Of a stretch of 64,000 nucleotides of DNA, positions 57,321 to 64,000 are shown one piece after another; within the stretch, counting starts at the first letter, position 1; every line of letters begins with the position of its first letter. The position numbers and the translations under genes are program-made. The DNA is taken from NCBI GenBank assembly GCA_039519185.1, contig CM076854.1, forward strand, positions 151,861,402-151,925,401. The letters run 5' to 3'. The DNA comes from Astragalus membranaceus (Eukaryota; Streptophyta; Magnoliopsida; Fabales; Fabaceae). The notes below the pieces were generated by a model. That model saw only the letters and a list, made by a program, of their open reading frames with translations. It searched no databases and was not told where the DNA came from.

Positions 57321-57777
57321 TCATGCAGGAACAGGAATGGAGCTTTAAGAGCTTTGCAAACTTGCAGCATATTTTCGTGCCCACAAGTCATAATGAATAA
57401 TTTCCTCGAGAGAAGGCGAGGTCAACAATTCATCTTGATGCTTCTCACATGTTAGCTCCACAACCTTGAAAATATCCAAGTAGCTAATCCTGAAAAAGTA
57501 AAATAGCCAATTAATGTGAGATTTTTGTCATGCATCCTCCTCAGGCGAGCATAATGCATGTGAACCTTGGATGCAAGTCTAGTGTCTCTAGTTCAATACT
57601 TGTAAGTTGTAATGAGGAAAACAACAAATAAATCTTACTTCTCATCAATAAACATTTCTACAGCTTTCTCATTTGCTGCACTGAGAACTCCTGTCATGGT
57701 GCCTCCAGCGCCAGCAGCATAAGCAAGATTCACGGATGGATACTTAATATTATCCGGAGCTTTAAATGTAAGTGATC
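57321..57777 (-). pseudogene. DXR (1-deoxy-D-xylulose 5-phosphate reductoisomerase) last two exons
   Basis: Exon 57777-57639 encodes GSLTFKAPDNIKYPSVNLAY, AAGAGGTMTGVLSAANEKAV, then EMFIDE. It splices in phase (GTAAGA...TTTCAG) to 57489-57321, encoding KISYLDIFKVVELTCEKHQ, DELLTSPSLEEIIHYDLWA, RKYAASLQSS. TAA at 57345-57347 interrupts the last codons; the expected ending PVPA and TGA (57321-57323) follow. One residue is missing in the AAGxAGG motif. No upstream exons lie on the minus strand before the solo LTR at 58228. The full enzyme acts in plastids, in the MEP route to isoprenoids. This is a C-terminal fragment without the NADPH-binding domain, hence inactive. Confidence 0.88.
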
Positions 57778-58035
57778 CTAGCCAGAATAATCACAATTCA
57801 GATATGGCTCGATCGGTAAAACAAAACTAAGAACAAACATTTAATTCAAAATCCTGAAGAAAGAAAAACAAATGCGAGGAAAAAAATATAAACACCTCGA
57901 CATTAAGCAGCAGATAAAAAAGACAACCATGAATGAAAACCAAATAAGAAGACTAAAATAATTGCTAACCATTGTGGGATCATAAGCACAAATGTAAGTA
58001 TGCATTTCTTCAACCAACTACCCAGATGCACTCTT

Positions 58036-58190
58036 CAGTGGGAACAAATGAGAACCAAAAAGCAAGTTGAAAACAATGAAAATGCAAAGTCTTATAGAAA
58101 TTTATAAAAGAAACAAACCAATAGATAAAGAACACACCATTACCAACGTGTAAGTCAAGGACAATGGCAGGTTGCAAAAAACCGTAGATG
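58036..58190. repeat. Diverged direct repeat flanking the DXR fragment (right member)
   Basis: Partner of 56282-56440; see shared phrases there. Its downstream continuation is interrupted by the solo LTR at 58228 and resumes at 62074. Confidence 0.65.
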
Positions 58191-58227
58191 AAAGGATATG
58201 CAAGTGTGTGGAGAATGGAATGAACAG

Positions 58228-61200
58228 TGTTGCACCCCGAAAAATCCGGTTTGGATTTATCTTTGTACCACGTGGAAAAAGTATGAAGCCGCCACCAATA
58301 TTTTAATTTTAAGACCAAAACATTGAAAAAAAAAGTCTTTTAAACAAGGCGGATGGTCTTTCGAGAACTAGAGATATAGGTTCGGGGGTCGGTTACGCGT
58401 GAGGAAGGTACTAGCACCTCATGCATCCTTTCTACCGAAAGGGAACCTCTAATTAAATGTGTGGTTTTAACGTTTTAATTTGAGAAATACCTAAATTTGC
58501 CTATTTATTTCTTGTTTGAAAATGAATGGGAAAACTTAATGAAAATTTTATTTTTTTTACGCTTGACGAGAGTTGGCCTCTCGCTCCTACGTATCTCCTG
58601 GTGCGATGGAGAATTCAAAGCTACGTAGTTCTTGGTTGTCATGAAAAAGGTTTTTGTTTTTTATCCCTTTTTAGCGAGTTTTAGAAATAGGACGAGTATT
58701 AGCGAATGATTAGACAAGCAAATGCTTTGAGTAATCACCGCTAAGTACTCTTGAAAATGAGGGTCACCACCACTAGCCAGACGAACAAAGGTTCTGATTG
58801 ACCGTTAGTAGCGACTCGTTTTTTATTTGATCTTTTGAAAATGGTTTTCGAAAGAGATTGATTAGCACTGATAATCAAACTAACAAAAGCTATGGGTGAT
58901 CACCGCTTATTGTTCTTTGGGGGGAAAAGACATCGCTACCAATGGCTAGACGAACAAAGGTTCTGATTAACCACTGGCAACGATGGGTTTGAAAATGATT
59001 CTAGCTTATAGAAATGATTCTTTTTGTTACGCAAATGCTAGTTTTTGATTGCTAAAATGACTTTTATTTGTTGCGCTTGACGAGAACGAGACTCGCTCCT
59101 ACGTATCCCAAATGGGAATCAAAGCGACGTAGTTCTAATTTGAAAATGAAAATGCTTTTGAAAGGGTTTGGAAAAAGGAAGAGCTTTCATAATGACCAAG
59201 CAAGCAAAGGCTTTGAGTGATCATTACTAATAACTCTTGATAGCGTTCATGACAATCAAACAAGCAAAAGCTTTGGGTAATAGTCACTAATAACTCGCAT
59301 TGGTTAGAAAAGAGTTTGAAAGGTTTTTGGGAAAGAGTGAAGTTATTATCAAAGATTGGTTACAAAGTTCAAGCACATTCGTTAATCGAGCAATCATGCA
59401 TTTGTTGGACGTCAACTAAGACTAAACATGCCAATACAATCGAAGATTCAAATGTCAAGGATGCAAAGTAAGGTTCTCAAGACAAATGTGTGTGTGTGTG
59501 TGTAAGAAAGAGTGTATTTACCCTAATGACTCTATGCTACAACAAGCAAGTAGGCTTACGTCTTCATTAGGATGTCATACAAGTGGAGAGGATGGCACAC
59601 AATTAAATCAAGACATTTAAGTTGCATCAAGAACAATTAAACAATTGATCACAGGCATAGAATGATCTTAGTTAAGCTAGTGAACATGTGAGCAATGATT
59701 TCTCAATAACATGAACAAAAGGAATTGCATCAAGACTAGGGTAAGCCTATCCTTTGCAATCAATAATATGAACAAATGCCCAAAAGCTAATAACACAATC
59801 AAAGAGGAGGGAGCATCAAGGTTTTGGGTAACCTATCCCTTGCAATACCTCACGAACCCTAAATCATAAACCTACAATCTCATCTTTTATTCATTAAGAA
59901 ATTACAAGAGGAAGGTTGAATCATCTAAAACCATCTTCACCACTTAAAATATGATGCCCTGGGCACAAGTGGGAGTCACATGATTTATCATCAACAATGA
60001 ACAATGATCAAACTAGAATATAAGAACAAATAAATAAACATTAGAACAAAGCTGAATCGCATAGGGCAACCCTCTCACTTTGAGAAAAATGCACTAGGCA
60101 TTAGCGAGAATCAAGTTGCCTATCATCCACAATTCACAATAAGCAAATTAAAACAAGACTTAAATAAAAGAACACATAAACAAAGTTGAATCACACAGAG
60201 CACAATCCTCTCACTTTGAGAAAAGTGCACTAGGCACTAGTGAGAATCAACTTGTCTATTATCCACAATTCACAATAAGCACATTAAAATAAGACTAAAT
60301 AAGAGAACACATAAACAAGGTTGAATCACATAGAGCAATCCTCTCACTTTGAGAAAAGTGCACTAGGCACTAGTGAGAATCAACTTGCCTATCATCAACA
60401 ATTAACAATAAGCACATTAAAATAAGACTAAATAAGAGAACACATAAACAAGGTTGAATCACATCTAGCAATCTTCACTACTTAACATAAAGTGCACAAA
60501 GCACAAGTAGGAATCATCTTGCTAGATCATCAACAAATATTTGCAAGTGAAATATGTTGAAAATAACATTTAACACCAAAATCAAATACCAATGCCAAGA
60601 TTGTACATCATCAAGCAAAGAGGAACAACAAAATTAGCTTAAGAACACATTAATCATAGTGTGCGAACCAAACAAGCATGGATTCACATTTTATTTCACA
60701 AAAAATACAAGAAATTAACACAAAACAACATGAAACCAATTATTCAAGGGTGAGATGCCAACTCTCACCCACCAACAACAACAAACTACATTTTAAACAA
60801 AATGATAATGATATGCGAAATGAAAAATGAAGAGGAAAATGGGTTTTAATGCAAAAAGGTTGAAGATGATACAAGGATTTTAGAGCATACCTTAGATCCT
60901 AGCTAGGAAATGCAATGAGATGAAGAAAATAGAACACAAATCAACAAGAACCTCCAAGGAACTTCAACTCTAACCCACTTGATGAAAACCTTCCTTGATG
61001 ATGATGTTTGAACTAGAGTAGGAGAGGAGGGAGATGTATGGAGTGGAAATGAATTTGAGATGAAAAAATAACAAAATGAAGTGAGGGAGTGAGGGGGGAA
61101 GGCTACGGCGCCCTTGAGAGAGAGGGAGAGAGGAGTTGTGTGCTAGGGTTTTTGAGTGAATTGTGAGGCCAAAAAGGTCCTGAGAGATGGGCTTAACAAG

Positions 61201-62068
61201 GTATATATATAGTGCAATTAGGTTTAAGGGTGTTTTGGTCTTTGTATTCTAGTTGTGCTCTAGGATTGGATTTTAATTTTGAATCAAAGGCTAGGATTGA
61301 TGATCACATGGATTGAGGGCATTGAGAAAGCACAAGTGAGGGAGTGCAATTAGGTTTAGGGGCATAATGGTCATTGTGCATCACCTATTATTCTAGGATT
61401 TCATTTAAAATTTGAATGGAGGGTGAGGATTGAATCACACTTTGCAAAGGGAAAAAAAAATGGAAACTTGGAGGAGAAGAGAAGGGGTAGGCGAGAATGA
61501 GAAGGAGAGTGGTGCCCAAGTTTTGCAAGTTGTCATCTTGTACTATTGTACCATCATGAGACACTTCCAAATATTCTCTTTTTTGATTATTCTTTTCTTG
61601 ATTATTCCATGAAAATCTTACCATTTTGGGCCATGCCTTAGAAAATCAATCATTGGGCCCAAAATTCTATGATACCACCATTCCCAAAATTGATTTGATA
61701 CCTCACCTTGAAGGAAATTCCCATTTTACCCTTTCCTTTAAATTTGAGTTTTTATGCAAATAAATAACATCCATGCGCATAAAAAAAATCTAATTAAGCA
61801 CATTCTTCCTCAAATAATTCCCCTGATGATTGCCCAGTGATTTGTGATGAAAAACCGTTTTTGTTGTGAAATGACCAAAATGCCCTTTTTGACCCTAAAA
61901 CTCTAATTTATCCAAAAAGTGCATTTCAACTCTAAAAATGATTTTAAAAGCTCTGGCATGACTTTTAGGACTCAAAATGCAATGCATAATGCTCCTCACT
62001 CCTCAATTTATTTATTTTTGTGGAAAATTAGGGTTTTGACCTAAGCCGAACAAAATTGGGGTATGACA
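58228..62068. mobile_element. 3.84 kb solo LTR
   Basis: Begins TGTTGCACCCCG and ends GGGGTATGACA, flanked by the 5 bp duplication AACAG (58223-58227 and 62069-62073). On the minus strand it starts TGTCATACCCCAATTTTG, which looks like long LTRs of legume gypsy elements; family assignment is tentative. The interior has no ORFs of note but many internal repeats: two blocks with CTTGACGAGA...CGCTCCTACGTATC (about 58562 and 59070), about five with ACAAGCAAA-GCTTTG (58700-59280), and a 132 bp tandem at 59910-60560. A TG run is at 59489-59503. Orientation was not decided. Confidence 0.85.
59910..60560 (+). repeat. 132 bp tandem repeat inside the solo LTR
   Basis: About five units. Each starts GTTGAATCA, then has a CTCACTTTGAGAAAAGTGCA phrase, ACTAGTGAGAATCAACTTG, and a linker with ACAATAAGCACATTAAAA. 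The middle three units are most alike and the outer ones have diverged, a pattern usual for unequal exchange. Confidence 0.85.
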
Positions 62069-62073
62069 AACAG

Positions 62074-62254
62074 TAAAAAAAGAAAGAAAAAAAAGGCACT
62101 TCATGTGAGAACTATCTAAGATTTTAAGATAGTAGATTTTAAAAATTTGCACACTCCTCAGTAAATAGAAAATACTCAAAACTTCTAACACTTACCATTC
62201 AGTGTAACATTTTCTCAAACCTTCCGAGGCAACCATTTTAGCTTTGCCCGGAGG
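62074..62254. other. Spacer after the solo LTR
   Basis: Continues the sequence left of 58223. A minus-strand stretch (62255-62195: PPGKAKMVASEGLRKCYTEW, then GTAAGTG) looks like an exon end but was not identified. Confidence 0.3.
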
Positions 62255-62643
62255 ATCTTAGAATGTGGTTTAGGCCTAACTCAACCCCATAAAACCGGCT
62301 TGTAATGTGAGGGTTGCCTCCCACTTATAAACTCTTTTGATACCATATCTCTAGTCAATGTGGGACTTGGGTTTTTCCCAATACTCACGCCTAACACTAT
62401 TGGGCTTGGTGCGTGGATTATAATGGTAGGTGGCCCGAATGATCTAGGATAGGCTTTGATACCATCTTAGAATGTGGTTAAGGCCTAGCTCAACCCCACA
62501 AAACCGGCTTGTAATGTGAGGGTTGCCTCCCACTTATAAACTCTTTTGATACCATATCTCTAGTCAATGTGAGACTTGGGTTTTTCTCAATACACACCCC
62601 CTCACGCCCAACACTATTGGGCTTGGTGTGTGGATTATAATGT
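62255..62643 (+). repeat. Doubled dispersed repeat, period 209 bp
   Basis: Two copies start ATCTTAGAATGTGG at 62255 and 62464. Shared phrases in order: CAACCCCA, AAAACCGGCTTGTAATGTGA, TATAAACTCTTTTGATACCA, CTCTAGTCAATGTG and ACACTATTGGGCTTGG. This resembles a small LTR/TRIM-like family widespread in plants; that assignment is from memory. The second copy has CACCCCC where the first has a shorter phrase. Confidence 0.75.
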
Positions 62644-63400
62644 TTTGTTTCATATTGAAAGAAAATAATACATTATGTGCTTCTTGTTAGTTTTTCAAAA
62701 ACTTGTCGCATGATGTTGATTAAGTTTTTTTTTTGGAAAAAAAAATTATTTTGAATGAAAATTAATAACTTTTGATTACAAAAAAGTTTTTACTAAGCAA
62801 GAATTTCTTTCTTTGTAAATTGATGCCTAATATAAACAAGTTAGTTTTGTGTTATAAAGATTTACGATGTATAAGTTTTTGACAATGCATATATTTTGTC
62901 TAACAATTATACATTAATAATGAGTAAGTACAAGTTGGCCTAGTGATATGTTAACATTTAAATTAGTGATCTACAACATGTTTGTGGGATAAGTTTTAAT
63001 TTTTTTATTTATTCTACATGTATTGACTTTGATTTGATTGGTTACTATAGATATCACATGAATCCTTATTGTATGTCGGACTGAAGCTTTTCGCCATTCA
63101 AATGTGTGAACTTCATATGCATGCATGTTCAAGTATTAATCAACGGATTCCTTTTGCTATTTCCATTCTATCTTAACATACTCACATAGTTGCATACCTC
63201 ATACCGGGTTTATTTCCCAAGAACTTGTGACCGAAACTATATCTTCTTGAATATGGTAGTAATATATGTTCTGGAGTCAACCAAGAGGTCCTATCAGCAA
63301 TATCAGGGGGTGCAATTAACAACAAGATATGGATCAGCCCAATCAACTTGGCCCAAATCCACAACATGCAATCCCAACATGCTTGGAGGGTCCAGATCGC
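62644..63400. other. AT-rich sequence leading into the right-hand LTR
   Basis: No gene seen up to about 63150. From about 63320 the sequence becomes GC-richer with CAATCAACTTGGCCC and is probably U3 of the LTR ending at 63630. I could not fix the LTR's left boundary. Confidence 0.4.
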
Positions 63401-63630
63401 CTCCACTGATCCAACGATCCACAACGAACAGCAATTTCCTATAAATACAGGCTCGCACGACCATTTACGAGGTACATACTCTTCCTTTGCATATACACTG
63501 TCTTACTCTCATACTGACTTGAGCGTCGGAGTGGCTTGCAGGTACCCCCCCGGGCGCTCACTGACCTACTGCCAGGACAGCAAGAGACCTACCAACAGCA
63601 GCCCATCAAAAAGCTGCTCGGTACAGAACA
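63320..63630 (+). mobile_element. Tat-like 5' LTR, right part
   Basis: TATA box TATAAATA at 63440-63447, GTCGGAGTGGCTTGCAGGTA at about 63526, and the end GGTACAGAACA at 63620-63630 match the minus-strand LTRs at 1-250 and 2421-2740. It is immediately followed by a primer-binding site and a leader, so this is a 5' LTR of a plus-strand element that continues out of the window. Start estimated only. Confidence 0.65.
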
Positions 63631-63631
63631 T

Positions 63632-63649
63632 TTGCGACCACAGTGGGAG
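63632..63649 (+). other. Primer-binding site, tRNA-Arg type (probable)
   Basis: TTGCGACCACAGTGGGAG begins 2 bp after the LTR end. The layout T[T/G]GCGAC...GTGGGA resembles the TGGCGAC...GGGGA sites complementary to tRNA-Arg used by Tat/Ogre-type elements. The match is imperfect, so tRNA identity is inferred. Confidence 0.5.
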
Positions 63650-64000
63650 GTTTCTATCTTTCACATCATCACTACTTGACTTTTCTCTTGCTGCTCCATT
63701 TCTCCCAAAGGTAGACCCCGGGTTCAGAGCATAACCATACATGCACCCCAACCAGAGGGTTCTCTAGAAGACGACACCACCTGCCTACCTGACGAATATA
63801 CTAGACAACCCGCCCCACCGGCGAAGGCAGGCCAACCTTTGGATATCCTGGCCAGTCACGCCGCCTGGCAGGAGGGCGCCTGGCAAATCAACATCTGGCA
63901 GGAGGGCGCCCAAGAGGGCGCTTGGCAAGGTGGCAGGTGGCAGGAGGGCGCCCAAGAGGGCGCCTGGCCAGAAAACACCCAACGAGAAGGCCGGGCCCCA
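63650..64000 (+). other. Retrotransposon leader with GC-rich repeats, cut by the window
   Basis: The leader of the right-hand element. From about 63860 it is made of repeated GGCAGGAGGGCGCC and CAAGAGGGCGC[C/T]TGGC phrases (63867, 63896, 63940 and intervening positions). No open gag frame was recognised before the window ends. Confidence 0.55.

Noticed and set aside
1..64000. tRNA, rRNA or other structural RNA genes
   Set aside because: None noticed by eye on either strand; a dedicated covariance-model search would be needed to exclude short ones.

Overview
This is a repeat-rich stretch of a plant nuclear genome. It is almost certainly a dicot and probably a papilionoid legume; the family-level guess rests on the look of the long-terminal-repeat (LTR) retrotransposons and is tentative. 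There is no bacterial-style gene organisation. The only complete coding gene I can support is the transposase of a cut-and-paste DNA transposon. Everything else is transposon, transposon remnant, tandem repeat, or a broken piece of a host gene.

Layout. (1) 1-2420: an LTR fragment, a Mutator-like element with long inverted ends, and a LINE-like tail. (2) 2421-25991: one old, 5'-truncated Ty3/gypsy element of the Tat type. Its gag-pol lies on the minus strand and an intron-bearing extra ORF lies on the plus strand, antisense to pol. Five later insertions sit inside it, each with target-site duplications I could read: a 5.0 kb solo LTR (3118-8158, itself carrying a Helitron end and a 3.2 kb minisatellite), a copia solo LTR (9401-10802), a short hAT MITE (13128-13636), a 3.0 kb non-autonomous hAT (15919-18899) and a 4.05 kb apparently intact autonomous hAT (21798-25847). 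(3) 20121-37054 and 37055-49996: a direct tandem duplication of about 12.9 kb. The two copies are nearly identical, but only the first carries the autonomous hAT; the second keeps the empty target site. Each copy holds a gag fragment, a Mutator-like element, Helitron 3' ends and a three-exon squalene epoxidase pseudogene. (4) 49997-58227: AT-rich sequence with two Helitron 3' ends facing each other, degenerate tandem repeats, a large palindromic element, and a two-exon pseudogene fragment of DXR (1-deoxy-D-xylulose 5-phosphate reductoisomerase). (5) 58228-62068: a 3.84 kb solo LTR full of internal repeats, then a tandemly doubled dispersed repeat. (6) 63.4-64.0 kb: the end of another Tat-like LTR, a primer-binding site and a GC-rich leader that runs off the window.

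How the parts relate. The locus works as a record of nested insertions. The Tat element was there first, was broken by insertions and 5' truncation, and part of it plus its neighbour was then duplicated in tandem. The autonomous hAT landed in one duplicate afterwards (or, less simply, was excised from the other without a footprint). The most unusual sequence signal is in the copia solo LTR: twelve copies of the palindromic core ATCGAT spaced almost exactly 32 bp apart, with one 21 bp step, just upstream of the TATA box. No tRNA, rRNA, CRISPR array or resistance-type gene was seen. All calls are by eye, without database searches.
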